From an uncultured Ellagibacter sp. (GTDB taxonomy: Bacteria; Actinomycetota; Coriobacteriia; Coriobacteriales; Eggerthellaceae), in the NCBI GenBank assembly GCA_934654815.1, contig CAKUGU010000019.1, forward strand, positions 1 to 43,137: a stretch of 43,137 bases of DNA, read 5' to 3'. The notes beneath the pieces were generated by a model. The model was not told the DNA's origin, searched no databases, and saw nothing but the letters and a program-made list of their open reading frames with translations. The position numbers and the translations under genes were made by a program. Below, piece by piece: positions 7,351-15,766 of the stretch; within the stretch, counting starts at the first letter, position 1, and each line of letters begins with the position of its first letter.

Positions 7351-7397
7351 GCGTCACTCCCCTTCGCCGCGCCCGAGCAGGGCCGAGGCGCGCGCAT

Positions 7398-8348
7398 CTA
7401 GAGCACCCCTTGGTTTCTCAGGGTCATGCGCTCGACCTCGGAAAGCGGAGCGCCCTTCGTGATGGCGAAGACCTTGTCGGCCACGCACTCGACCGAGGCG
7501 TCGAGCGCGCATGACGCGCCGAACGAGAAGTCGAGGATGCGCTTGGTGAGCACCTCGGGGGTATTGAGGAGCCCGAGCACGACCGCGTCGCCCGCCTTGA
7601 GGGCACCGACGATGCGCTCGGCATCGCCGTAGGACACCGGCTTCAGAACGGTGATGGAGCGCTTCGTGCTGTAACGGGGCTGCGCCGCAGGGGCGGAAGG
7701 CACCGTTTCGGCCTGCTTGGCGGCGATGCTCGCCGCGGCGGAAGAAGCGGACGGCTGGCGAGTGAACGCACCGACCGTCGAGGTTGCGTCGCTTGAGGCC
7801 TTGGCGGACACCGTCGAGGCAGTGGGCGCGGCGTGCTTGCCGGAGCTTGCGGGCTTTCCTGTAGAAGGCTCGAAAAGCGAGTTCAACCCCTCGGATTTCG
7901 TCGGATGCGAGGCCGCCGCGGCCATGGCCGCCGTGCCCTCGGGGGTCATCGTAGGCGGAAGCGAAGAGTCGACCATGGCGCGCTCGCCGCGATAAGGCGT
8001 GTGCGCGGTGGTGACGCGGCGCGACGCATAGGATTCGCTGCCGGAATTGGTGGACGCAGGCGCGGACGAATGCGCACGGACGTCGTCGATGGAAACGAGA
8101 TTCGAGATCGTCGACGAGGAACGGCCCGCGGAAGAGCGCGCGCCGCGCGTGGTCACGGGAGCGTAGGGATCGTACTTCGAGCCGGGCTCGCTGTCATCGT
8201 AGTCGTCGCCGTATTCCCCGTAGTCTCCGTACTCACCGTAATCGTCGCCGTAGTCAGCGGCGTAATCATCGTAGTCGTCGGCGTAATCGCCACGCGAGCG
8301 CGTGCCGGCGTCGCCGAAGCCGAGTTTAGATTTGATGCCATCTAGCAT
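7398..8348 (-). CDS. sepF: Cell division protein SepF with a long acidic Asp/Tyr-rich linker
   Basis: SepF anchors FtsZ to the membrane and aligns Z-ring polymers. The N-terminus MLDGIKSKLGFGD is the expected amphipathic membrane helix. The C-terminal SepF fold (about residues 225-316) begins RSITVLKPVSYGDAERIV and contains GDAVVLGLLN and KRILDFSFGASCAL. Between them lies an unusually long linker. Residues 21-60 are a degenerate Asp/Tyr/Gly repeat (DYADDYDD, GEYGDYGEYGDD), followed by a Ser/Ala/Thr-rich stretch. At about 316 residues it is roughly twice the size of typical SepF. The ATG at 8348 has GGAG upstream. An alternative ATG at 8384 with AGGAG would add twelve residues ahead of the helix and is less likely. 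No ftsA is present, so SepF is the likely main FtsZ anchor. Confidence 0.9.
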   Translation of the reverse strand: MLDGIKSKLGFGDAGTRSRGDYADDYDDYAADYGDDYGEYGDYGEYGDDYDDSEPGSKYDPYAPVTTRGARSSAGRSSSTISNLVSIDDVRAHSSAPASTNSGSESYASRRVTTAHTPYRGERAMVDSSLPPTMTPEGTAAMAAAASHPTKSEGLNSLFEPSTGKPASSGKHAAPTASTVSAKASSDATSTVGAFTRQPSASSAAASIAAKQAETVPSAPAAQPRYSTKRSITVLKPVSYGDAERIVGALKAGDAVVLGLLNTPEVLTKRILDFSFGASCALDASVECVADKVFAITKGAPLSEVERMTLRNQGVL

Positions 8349-8417
8349 GCTGTGCTCCGAATTTCTTTTTCCTGGCAGCCCCATGGTGCGTCTCCTGGTT
8401 CGTTTCGAGCTGCTTCG

Positions 8418-8438
8418 CGCGCTGGATAGACCAGCGCG
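8418..8438 (-). other. Hairpin between yggS and sepF
   Basis: A perfect 8-bp stem (CGCGCTGG with CCAGCGCG) closes a 5-base loop in the leader just after the yggS stop. No T-run follows. It could protect or process the transcript, or tune read-through into sepF. Confidence 0.4.
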
Positions 8439-8462
8439 ACCAAGCATGTGCGCGGCGTCGTT

Positions 8463-9149
8463 TTAGAACGTGTCGCTGAAGATAGCTCGACCAATGCGAA
8501 CTATGGTAGCGCCCGCTGATATAGCCTCGCGCCAATCTTCGCTCATACCCATAGAAAGTTCATCGAACGGAAGCGCCTTGTCAGGGGCGAGGTTGCCCTT
8601 GATGCGATCCTTGAGAGCGGCGAGTCCTTCGAAGCATTCGCGAGCAACCTCCAAATCGCCCTGCGGCGCCATGGTCATGAGCCCGCGAACCCGCACCGCG
8701 GGAAGCGCTTCGCACGCCTTGACGAGCTCAAGGGCGTTTTCGGGGGCGACGCCGCTCTTGCTTTCCTCCCCTGAGACGTTCACCTCGATGAGGATGTCCT
8801 GCACGATGCCGCGGTCGAGCGCGATCTCGTTGATCTTGCGCGCATGCTTTTCCTGGTACACCGAGTGGATGAGCGTGGCGGAATCGACGATGTCGTGGAT
8901 GCGGCGCGATTGGATGTTGCCGATGAAATGCCACCTCGCCTGCGGGAACTCGGCATGCTTGGGAACGATCTGGTCGGGGCGGTTCTCGCCGAAGTCGCGC
9001 GCGCCGGCGTCGAACGCCTCGCGGACGCCGTCTATTCCGACGGTTTTCGAGACGGCGACGAGACGGACCTCCTTCGGGTCGCGACCGCACGCACGGCACG
9101 TGCTTTCCACTTCTTCCTTCACCTTGGCATAACGTTCAGCGATTCCCAT
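8463..9149 (-). CDS. PLP homeostasis protein (YggS/PROSC family)
   Basis: This protein binds pyridoxal phosphate and helps buffer vitamin B6 and amino-acid pools. It is a single-domain alanine-racemase-like barrel. The PLP lysine lies in LVAVSKTV (about residue 30), and FGENRPDQ, WHFIGNIQSRR and the C-terminal LSMGMSEDWREAI with GATIVRIGRAIF follow in order. The ATG at 9149 is chosen because AAAGGAG lies six bases upstream; the frame runs open further back but without family sequence. The length is 228 residues. It lies ten bases after pgeF. Its position next to sepF within a division cluster is common in Gram-positive bacteria. Confidence 0.93.
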   Translation of the reverse strand: MGIAERYAKVKEEVESTCRACGRDPKEVRLVAVSKTVGIDGVREAFDAGARDFGENRPDQIVPKHAEFPQARWHFIGNIQSRRIHDIVDSATLIHSVYQEKHARKINEIALDRGIVQDILIEVNVSGEESKSGVAPENALELVKACEALPAVRVRGLMTMAPQGDLEVARECFEGLAALKDRIKGNLAPDKALPFDELSMGMSEDWREAISAGATIVRIGRAIFSDTF

Positions 9150-9159
9150 GGTCACTCCT

Positions 9160-9999
9160 TTACGAACGGTACGCGAGCGCGCCGTGGCGCCCGCAGACGC
9201 CGCCCGATGCGCGGTACGAGAAAAACTCATCGGGGGAACATTTCGTGCACGCCCCCGTGGAAACGATGCGGCTTGCCGGCACGCCGACGGACGAAAGGTC
9301 TGTCACGATCGCCGCCTCGAGGTCGACGTGGCGCGCGTCGGGCACGCACGAGGGGCCGAATTCCGCTGCGAACCGGCTCGACACCTCCTCGCCCACCTCG
9401 AAGCACGCCTTGCAGATGTGCGGCCCGATGTAGGCGTTGTAGCCGCTGATATCGGGCGCACTCGTCCCGAGGTCGCGTTCGTCGAGGTCGCGCAGGAGGC
9501 AAACGGCCTTCGACGCGATGCGCACGACGGCGCCGCGCCATCCCGCATGAGCGACGGCGAAACGCCCGCTCGGCGAGATGATTATGACGGGCGTGCAATC
9601 GGCGAAGCACAAAAGCGCCGCCACGCCGGGCACGCCGACGGCAATCGCGTCGGCTCCAGCCGCGGCGCGGCTTTGGGCGGCTTCAACGTCGAGCCCGCAC
9701 GCGCTCTCGATGTCGACGATGTCGGTGCCGTGGACCTGGTTCGGAACGACAAGCGGCATGCCCTCCGCGCCGAGCGCCCGAAGGAGCAGCGAGCGGTTCT
9801 CGAGCACGGTTTCCCGGTCGTCGTTCACATGCGTGCCGAGGTTGAGGCTTGCGTAGGCGCCTTCGCTTCTTCCGCCCGCCCGCCCCGTGAAGGCAATACG
9901 AACCGACGACGCGTCGTACAACGCGTCGTCGGTGAAAAGCGGGATTGAGTTGACGGTTCGCTTGACAAGGCGCGGCGCAGGCAGGCTGAATGCCTCCAT
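9160..9999 (-). CDS. pgeF: Peptidoglycan editing factor PgeF / purine nucleoside phosphorylase (laccase-domain)
   Basis: Members of this YfiH/LACC1 family cleave purine nucleosides, and E. coli YfiH removes wrongly placed Ser from muropeptide precursors. The metal-site motifs are present: NQVHGTDIVD (about residue 95), CFADCTPVII (about 150) and VAHAGWRGAV (about 169). The C-terminal region has IGPHICKACFEVGEEV and FFSYRASGGVCGR. It is 279 residues. GGGGG lies seven bases before the ATG at 9999, which follows ftsZ by 12 bases. The position between ftsZ and yggS supports a wall-related job, but nucleoside phosphorolysis is the best documented reaction of the family. Confidence 0.88.
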   Translation of the reverse strand: MEAFSLPAPRLVKRTVNSIPLFTDDALYDASSVRIAFTGRAGGRSEGAYASLNLGTHVNDDRETVLENRSLLLRALGAEGMPLVVPNQVHGTDIVDIESACGLDVEAAQSRAAAGADAIAVGVPGVAALLCFADCTPVIIISPSGRFAVAHAGWRGAVVRIASKAVCLLRDLDERDLGTSAPDISGYNAYIGPHICKACFEVGEEVSSRFAAEFGPSCVPDARHVDLEAAIVTDLSSVGVPASRIVSTGACTKCSPDEFFSYRASGGVCGRHGALAYRS

Positions 10000-10011
10000 A
10001 GCCGAACCCCC

Positions 10012-11130
10012 TTAGCGCGAGCGCTTCAGGAAGTCGGGGATGTAGTCCTCGTCGGCGAAACGGCCCGAGCTCGGCGTGGTCGAGAAGTTGACCGGCGCGG
10101 AGCTTGTCTGGGGAGCCTGGTCGGTCGACGCGAACAGGTCCTTGCGGGCGAAGTCGATCGCGGACTGCTGCGGGGCGTTCATCTTGAAGCCGGTGGCGAT
10201 GACGGTGATGCGCACCTGGTCGCCCATGCCCTCGTCGATGATCTGGCCGTAGATGATGTTGGCGTTCTCGTCGGCGCATGCCTCGACCGTGCGGGCAGCC
10301 TCGTCGACCTCGGTCAACGTGAGGTCGGGGCCGCCGGCGATGGAGAACAGCACGCGCGAGGCGCCCGCGATGGAAGCCTCGAGCAGGCTCGAGTTCGTCG
10401 CCTGCTGCGCGGCATCGAGCGCGCGGTTCTCGCCGTTGGCGATGCCGATGCCCATCATGGCGGTGCCGGCGTCCTTCATGACGGTGCGGATATCGGCGAA
10501 GTCGAGGTTGATGAGGCCCGGGATGGTGATGAGGTCGGTGACGCCCTGGATGCCCTGGCGCAATGTGTCGTCGGCGATGCGGAAAGCGTCGATCATCGAG
10601 GTCTTCTTGTCGACGATTTCGAGCAGGCGGTCGTTCGGGATGACGATGAGCGTGTCGACCTTCTGGGAGAGCAGGTCGATGCCCTGCTCAGCCTGGTTGC
10701 GACGCACGCGACCCTCGAACGAGAACGGTTTCGTGACGATGCCGATGGTGAGCGCGCCGATTTCCTCGCGCGCGATTTCCGCGATGATGGGAGCGGCGCC
10801 CGTGCCCGTGCCGCCGCCTTCGCCCGCCGTGACGAAGACCATGTCGGCTTCGGCGAGCGCCTCACGGATTTCCGTGCGGCTTTCTTCCGCTGCCTGAGCG
10901 CCCACTTCGGGGTTCGCGCCAGCACCGAGACCACGCGTCAGTTCGTCGCCGATGTGGATGGTCTTGTCCGCATCCGACATGAGCAGAGCCTGGCGATCGG
11001 TGTTGACGGCGATGAACTCGACGCCCTTAACGCCCGCCTCGACCATGCGGTTCACGGCATTCGTGCCACCGCCGCCGACGCCGACGACCTTGATGACCGC
11101 CAAATGCTCGGAACCTATTGTGTTTGGCAT
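10012..11130 (-). CDS. ftsZ: Cell division GTPase FtsZ
   Basis: FtsZ polymerises with GTP into the Z-ring and directs septal wall synthesis. The tubulin signature [12 protein letters not shown] is present, preceded by [15 protein letters not shown] near the N-terminus and followed by the catalytic-loop region [15 protein letters not shown]. The C-terminal tail ends in [11 protein letters not shown], a typical conserved peptide for binding partners such as SepF. It is 372 residues. The ATG at 11130 has GTGGAGGAAACA upstream, an excellent ribosome site; the frame stays open further upstream through the promoter. It lies 147 bases after ftsQ and has its own promoter. No ftsA lies between ftsQ and ftsZ. 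Confidence 0.97.
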   Translation of the reverse strand: MPNTIGSEHLAVIKVVGVGGGGTNAVNRMVEAGVKGVEFIAVNTDRQALLMSDADKTIHIGDELTRGLGAGANPEVGAQAAEESRTEIREALAEADMVFVTAGEGGGTGTGAAPIIAEIAREEIGALTIGIVTKPFSFEGRVRRNQAEQGIDLLSQKVDTLIVIPNDRLLEIVDKKTSMIDAFRIADDTLRQGIQGVTDLITIPGLINLDFADIRTVMKDAGTAMMGIGIANGENRALDAAQQATNSSLLEASIAGASRVLFSIAGGPDLTLTEVDEAARTVEACADENANIIYGQIIDEGMGDQVRITVIATGFKMNAPQQSAIDFARKDLFASTDQAPQTSSAPVNFSTTPSSGRFADEDYIPDFLKRSR

Positions 11131-11199
11131 TGTTTCCTCCACACCTGCTGCGTTTTCAAATGCTGCGTTTCCCTCTGAGGGTGCAGTTTTACCTGCGTT

Positions 11200-11227
11200 A
11201 TTGTACACGATGACCACCCATTTGCAA
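11200..11227 (-). promoter_or_regulatory. ftsZ promoter
   Basis: TTGCAA (11227-11222) and TACAAT (11205-11200) are 16 bases apart on the minus strand, between ftsQ and ftsZ. Transcription would start near 11193, giving a leader of about 60 bases. The leader and -10 region contain AACGCAG three times. This would let FtsZ be made at a level set apart from the upstream mur genes. Confidence 0.6.
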
Positions 11228-11277
11228 ATTACCGGGGGCTTGCGCCCGCCCACGTGTCCACGAAAGCGACATGAGCC

Positions 11278-12312
11278 CTAAATCGACCTCCACGTCGGGC
11301 GATCGACCACGCGAACGTTGATGTAGGCGACCTTGCCCGGATTCTCGTTCAGTATCTCCAAGCACACGCGTTCCTTCTCGCGGATGTTCTGCGCCGGCCC
11401 GAACGCTATCTCCACGCCGCTGTCGAGCGTGAGCTTCGTCGACTCGGCGTCGGTCGCGCTGACGGTCTTCACCTGGTGCGCCAAATCCGTCGTCATGCCC
11501 GACACGATCGACAGCGCGTTGTTCACGTTGCCGTCGGTGCAGACCGTTCCCGTTTCGGGCGCGGTGCCGTAGGGGACGTCGGTTATGTGCAGCACGTTGT
11601 CGGCGTCGTCGTAGATGCGCTGGTTGAGCGACTGGCCGAGCTTGGAATCCTTGTCGGGGATGGCCATGAGCCACATCCCGTCGGAGGCGATCGCCCAGTC
11701 CTGCGTCGACTTCGCGTCGGAGGTCGGCACCTCCACCACCGCGGCCACCGTGCGCTCGGTCACCACGATCTGCAGGGTGCTCGGGAACACGCGGTTCACC
11801 GTCACGCTCTTCACCCATGCGTCGCGTTTGAGGCTTTGCTCGATCGACGAGGTGTCGACCCGCAGAAGCGTCTCGCCCGCAGGTACCGACACGAGCGCGC
11901 TCATGTCGGACTGGGTGAGGTGCTCGACGCCTTCCACCTGCACGCTCTCGATGGTGAACGCGCTTGAGAAATAAAGGACGACGCCCCCGACCGCGAGCGC
12001 GGCGACGCAGGCGAGCGCGATCCCCACCTTCGCGAGGTGCCGCCGGTACGTGGCGCGGGTACGCTCGGCGCGGGCGCGCCGCTCGATGTCGCCGATGCTC
12101 TTCGACTGGTAGCGGGAAGAGGACGAGGACGCCTGGCGGAACGCCCCCTCCTGCGTGCGCGGGATGCGCCCGCCGGGTATGGTGCGAAACGCCCCCGGGG
12201 TTTGCGGGGAGCGGCCCGTTCGCGGCGCCGCCTGCGCGCGCGGGCGCTGGGGACGGCTACTTGAAGCCGAGGAGCCGGACTTCCGGCTTGAGCGAGATGC
12301 CATAGGCCTCAT
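11278..12312 (-). CDS. ftsQ: Division protein FtsQ/DivIB (POTRA domain)
   Basis: FtsQ is a bitopic protein that links early and late division proteins. A long basic Ser/Arg/Pro-rich cytoplasmic tail (about residues 1-90) precedes one transmembrane segment (about 96-116, VGIALACVAALAVGGVVLYF). The POTRA domain follows (FTIESVQVEGVEHLTQSDM), then the FtsQ beta domain with RVFPSTLQIVVTER and DRPTW at the end. The start at 12312 overlaps the end of murB by 56 bases; GGGGAAGG lies upstream, and an ATG nine bases later is possible. It is 344 residues, long for the family because of the N-terminal tail. Confidence 0.88.
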   Translation of the reverse strand: MRPMASRSSRKSGSSASSSRPQRPRAQAAPRTGRSPQTPGAFRTIPGGRIPRTQEGAFRQASSSSSRYQSKSIGDIERRARAERTRATYRRHLAKVGIALACVAALAVGGVVLYFSSAFTIESVQVEGVEHLTQSDMSALVSVPAGETLLRVDTSSIEQSLKRDAWVKSVTVNRVFPSTLQIVVTERTVAAVVEVPTSDAKSTQDWAIASDGMWLMAIPDKDSKLGQSLNQRIYDDADNVLHITDVPYGTAPETGTVCTDGNVNNALSIVSGMTTDLAHQVKTVSATDAESTKLTLDSGVEIAFGPAQNIREKERVCLEILNENPGKVAYINVRVVDRPTWRSI

Positions 12313-13183
12313 GCACCTTCCCCTGGACGAATTCGATCAGTGACAAGACATCGCGAGCGGTGGCGTTTCCCGTGTTCACGATGAAGTTGGCGTGGGTTTC
12401 CGACACGCGCGCGCCGCCGATGGCGTAGCCTTTGAGCCCCGCCCGTTCGATGAGGTCGCCGGCCGAGGCGCCTTCAGGATTCTTGAACACGCTGCCGCAC
12501 GACGGCATGCGCAGAGGCTGCGTCTTCTTGCGGCGCTTGAGCGAGGCCTCCATCTTGCCGCGGATGAAGAACGGGTCAGCGGGCTCGACTGCGACCTCGC
12601 ACTCGACGATGATTTCGTCGGGGGCGAACGAGGAGGAGCGGTACCCCCATTCGATCTCGCTGCCGAGGCGCTTCCTCAAGCCCTCGCGCGCCGAGAACGT
12701 GGTGACGCTCGCCACGCGGCTGCCGAGCCATTCGGTGCGCGAGCCCGCGTTCATGCGCAGCGCCCCGCCGACCGTGCCAGGCGTTCCCACTTCGAACTCG
12801 AGTCCGGCGAGGGAGCGATGGAACGCCTCCTGGACGGCGGAGGAAAGCGGCACCCCCGCCCCGAGCAGAAGGCGGCTCGTGTCGGCGTCGAAGCGCAGCG
12901 AGCGGAAGTCGCGGCCGAGCACGACGACGACCCCGTCGAAGCCTTCATCGGCGACGAGCAGGTTCGAGCCTCGGCCGACGACGACCCACGGCTCGCCCGA
13001 CTGCTCGCACGTGGAAACGACGCGCGTGAGCGCGCCGACCGAATGCGCCCGCACGAAGAACCGGGCAGGGCCCCCGATGCGATAGGTCGTGTGCCGTGCG
13101 AGCGGCTCGGAGAAATCGACATCGCCGTCGAAGCGGTCGTCGACGAGGAGCGCTTCGAGCGGCGAGGCGTGACGTGCGGTCAT
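12257..13183 (-). CDS. murB: UDP-N-acetylenolpyruvoylglucosamine reductase
   Basis: MurB reduces the enolpyruvyl group to give UDP-MurNAc, using FAD and NADPH. FAD-binding motifs are clear: TYRIGGPARFFV and VVGRGSNLLVADEGFDGVV. The catalytic region has GTPGTVGGALRMNAG and PSCGSVFKNPEG, in which the serine is the usual proton donor. HANFIVNTGNATA lies near the C-terminus. The protein is about 308 residues. The ATG at 13183 has GGGGAG eight bases upstream. A GTG at 13192 that overlaps the murC stop by four bases is an alternative. The 3' end overlaps the start of ftsQ. Confidence 0.95.
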   Translation of the reverse strand: MTARHASPLEALLVDDRFDGDVDFSEPLARHTTYRIGGPARFFVRAHSVGALTRVVSTCEQSGEPWVVVGRGSNLLVADEGFDGVVVVLGRDFRSLRFDADTSRLLLGAGVPLSSAVQEAFHRSLAGLEFEVGTPGTVGGALRMNAGSRTEWLGSRVASVTTFSAREGLRKRLGSEIEWGYRSSSFAPDEIIVECEVAVEPADPFFIRGKMEASLKRRKKTQPLRMPSCGSVFKNPEGASAGDLIERAGLKGYAIGGARVSETHANFIVNTGNATARDVLSLIEFVQGKVHEAYGISLKPEVRLLGFK

Positions 13184-13188
13184 GCGCC

Positions 13189-14601
13189 TCACTCCCCGCG
13201 AACGGTACCTTGGGCGGAAAGCTCCTCGACGAGCTGGGGACCGATAGCGGTGACGTCGCCGGCGCCCATCGTGATGACGAGGTCGCCCGGGCGGGCGATG
13301 CTCGCCATGTGGGGCACGACGTCGATGCGGCGCGCGACGTATTCAGCCTCGGCGGGATGCCCCGGATGGTCGAGGACGACGTTCAAAAACGTCTTTCCCG
13401 ACACGCCGGGCACCGGCGCCTCGCCGGCCGGGTACACGTCCATGAACGTGACGGTGTCGGCCTTGTCGAACGCGGAGCCGAACTCGTCGTGGAGCACTTC
13501 GGTGAACAGGGGGGCGCGGGAGTAGCGGTGCGGCTGGAAGAGCACGTGCACGCGCTTGAAGTCGAGCGTCTTGGCGGCGGCGATGGTCGCCGCGATCTCG
13601 GTCGGGTGATGCGCGTAGTCGTCGACCACGGTGACCCCGCCGGCCTCGCCGACCAGATCGAAGCGGCGACGGACGCCGGCGAACTCGGCGAGCGCCTTCG
13701 CGGCGGCCTCGACGTCGAGCCCGAGCGCCCAGATGAGCGTGAGGACGGAGGCGGCGTTGAGCACGTTGTGCATGCCGGGGTTCTGCTTCACCGAGCCGTC
13801 GACGAGCGTGCCGTCGGGCAGCTTCAAGGTGAAACGGGAGCCGACGCCGTGGGGCGTGGCCGCGACGATGCGGGAGTCGCACCCCTCGCCGAAGCCGTAG
13901 GTGATCGCGTTCGGGTGCGCCTCGCGCGCGATCTTCACGAGCGGCTCCTCCTCGCCGCACACGACCACGGGGCCGTCCTCGGGAACGGAGCCGATGAACT
14001 GCTTGAACTTCGCGAAGATCTCCGAGAGGTCCTTGTAATGGTCGAGATGGTCGGCCTCGACGTTGGTGACGATGACGCCTGCGGGAGAGAGGAACGTGAA
14101 GGACTTGTCGCTCTCGTCGGCCTCGACGACGTAGTGCTTGCCGGAGCCGGAGTGCGCGTTCGTGCCGTAAGCGCGGACGATGCCGCCGATGAGGAACGTC
14201 GGGTCGTCGCCGATGCCGTCGAGCACGCTCGCGAGCATGGACGACGTGGTGGTCTTGCCGTGCGTGCCGGCGACGGCGAGCGTGTCGAGGCCCTCGCCCA
14301 AGCGGGCGAGCATCTGCGCGCGGTGGATGATCTTAAGGCCGCGGCGGCGCGCCTCGATGAGCTCGGGGTTGTTGTCGAGGATGGCGGTGGAGATGACGAC
14401 GGTGACATCGTCGCCCGCAGGGACGTTTTCCGCCCGCTGCCCGATGGCCACCGGGATGCCGCAGCTTTTGAGCTGCTTGGTGTAGCGGCTTTCCTTGATG
14501 TCGGACCCGGTGACGACGATGCCCTGGTCATGCGCCACATGCGCGATGCCGCTCATGCCGACGCCGCCGACGCCGATGAAATGCAAACGTTCAGTGCTCA
14601 T
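13189..14601 (-). CDS. murC: UDP-N-acetylmuramate--L-alanine ligase
   Basis: MurC adds L-alanine to UDP-MurNAc with ATP. The N-terminal Rossmann domain has HFIGVGGVGMSGIA; the P-loop is VAGTHGKTTTSSM near residue 113. The conserved VEADESDKSF, TNVEADHLDHY and DDYAHHPTEI follow in order, then the C-terminal domain with VLFQPHRYSR. It is 470 residues. Only a weak GAGTGG ribosome site precedes the ATG. A TACAAT at 14651-14646 in the 42-base gap after murG could be a minor internal promoter, but no -35 is convincing. Confidence 0.96.
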   Translation of the reverse strand: MSTERLHFIGVGGVGMSGIAHVAHDQGIVVTGSDIKESRYTKQLKSCGIPVAIGQRAENVPAGDDVTVVISTAILDNNPELIEARRRGLKIIHRAQMLARLGEGLDTLAVAGTHGKTTTSSMLASVLDGIGDDPTFLIGGIVRAYGTNAHSGSGKHYVVEADESDKSFTFLSPAGVIVTNVEADHLDHYKDLSEIFAKFKQFIGSVPEDGPVVVCGEEEPLVKIAREAHPNAITYGFGEGCDSRIVAATPHGVGSRFTLKLPDGTLVDGSVKQNPGMHNVLNAASVLTLIWALGLDVEAAAKALAEFAGVRRRFDLVGEAGGVTVVDDYAHHPTEIAATIAAAKTLDFKRVHVLFQPHRYSRAPLFTEVLHDEFGSAFDKADTVTFMDVYPAGEAPVPGVSGKTFLNVVLDHPGHPAEAEYVARRIDVVPHMASIARPGDLVITMGAGDVTAIGPQLVEELSAQGTVRGE

Positions 14602-14643
14602 ATCAATCGTTCCACTCGTGTTGAGGTTTTCATTCCAAAGAGA

Positions 14644-15765
14644 TCATTGTAGTGCATGCGCCGTCGAGCGGGCCTGCCCCATCACAACATCCGCCAATTT
14701 AGCGGCGGCGTTGGCGGTTTCCTGCGCCTTCGCCGCTTTTGCCATGGCCGCACGCGCGTCCGCGTCGTCGACGAGCGAGAACACGAGCTTATCGAAGGCG
14801 GGCGTTTCGACCTCGGCGTCGGGGATCATCGACGCGCACCCGGCCGCCACGTAGGCGCGGGCGTTCGTGGTCTGGTGGTCGGCCGTGGCGTGCGGGTAGG
14901 GCACGAGGAGCGCGGGGATGGCGCGAGCGGATATCTCGGCAAGCGAGGTGGCTCCAGCGCGCGACACGATGGCATCCGCGGCGGCCATGGTCTCGCCCAT
15001 GCGGTTCTGATACCCCATCACGAGCCAGCGCTTCTTCTCCTCCTCGGTGAGCGCGAGCTCTTCGAGCGTGCGGTCGAGTTCCTTGGGCCCCGTGATGTGC
15101 ACGACGTAGAGGTTCGGGCGGGAAAGGAGCTCGGCCTTCAGGCGCGCGATGCCCTCGTTGATCTGGCGGGCGCCGAGGCTGCCGCCGAACACGAGCAGCA
15201 TGAGCGCGTCTTCGGGGATGCCGAGCATGGCGCGCCCCTCTTCGCGCGTCGAGGACAAAACGGCACGGCGGACGGGGTTGCCCGTCACGACGACGCTGGT
15301 CGCGGCCGGGATGGAGACGCCGTCCTTCGCGCACTCGTAGGTGAGGCACACGGCCTGGGCCTTCTTCGAGAGCTCCTTGTTGGCAAGACCCATGACCGAG
15401 TTCTGCTCGTGGACGACGAAGGGGATGCCCATCTTCTCCGCCGCGCGGGCGACGGGGATGGAGACGTACCCGCCGAAGCCGACGACGACATCGGGCTTGA
15501 TCTCGCGAAACCAGCTTTCCGCCTGGACAGTCGATTTACGGATGAGGCGCAGCGCCTTCACGAGCGACAGCGGGTGCTTGCGGTTAAAGCCCGACGCCTC
15601 GAACGGCTTGAACGGAATGCCCGCCTCGGGCACGAGCCGGGACTCGACGCCCCGCGGCGTGCCCGCGAAGCGCACCTCGCACCCGCGGTCGGCGAGCACT
15701 TCCGCCAATGCGAGGGCGGGGTTGATGTGGCCGGCGGTGCCGCCGCCGGAAAGAACGACCAGCAT
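14644..15765 (-). CDS. murG: UDP-GlcNAc:undecaprenyl-PP-MurNAc-pentapeptide GlcNAc transferase
   Basis: MurG converts lipid I to lipid II at the inner face of the membrane. The N-terminal GGGTAGHINPALALAE and the acceptor-side GFGGYVSIPV with HEQNSVMGLANK are diagnostic. The donor-side motifs are VFGGSLGARQIN and SRAGATSLAEI, and PYPHATADHQTTNA closes the site. It is 373 residues. The ATG at 15765 lies one base after the ftsW stop; its AGGAGG ribosome site is formed by the last arginine codons of ftsW, implying translational coupling. Confidence 0.96.
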   Translation of the reverse strand: MLVVLSGGGTAGHINPALALAEVLADRGCEVRFAGTPRGVESRLVPEAGIPFKPFEASGFNRKHPLSLVKALRLIRKSTVQAESWFREIKPDVVVGFGGYVSIPVARAAEKMGIPFVVHEQNSVMGLANKELSKKAQAVCLTYECAKDGVSIPAATSVVVTGNPVRRAVLSSTREEGRAMLGIPEDALMLLVFGGSLGARQINEGIARLKAELLSRPNLYVVHITGPKELDRTLEELALTEEEKKRWLVMGYQNRMGETMAAADAIVSRAGATSLAEISARAIPALLVPYPHATADHQTTNARAYVAAGCASMIPDAEVETPAFDKLVFSLVDDADARAAMAKAAKAQETANAAAKLADVVMGQARSTAHALQ

Positions 15766-15766
15766 G

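Noticed and set aside
14646..14651. Internal promoter TACAAT before murC
   Set aside because: No -35 or TGn extension supports it; kept only as a remark under murC.
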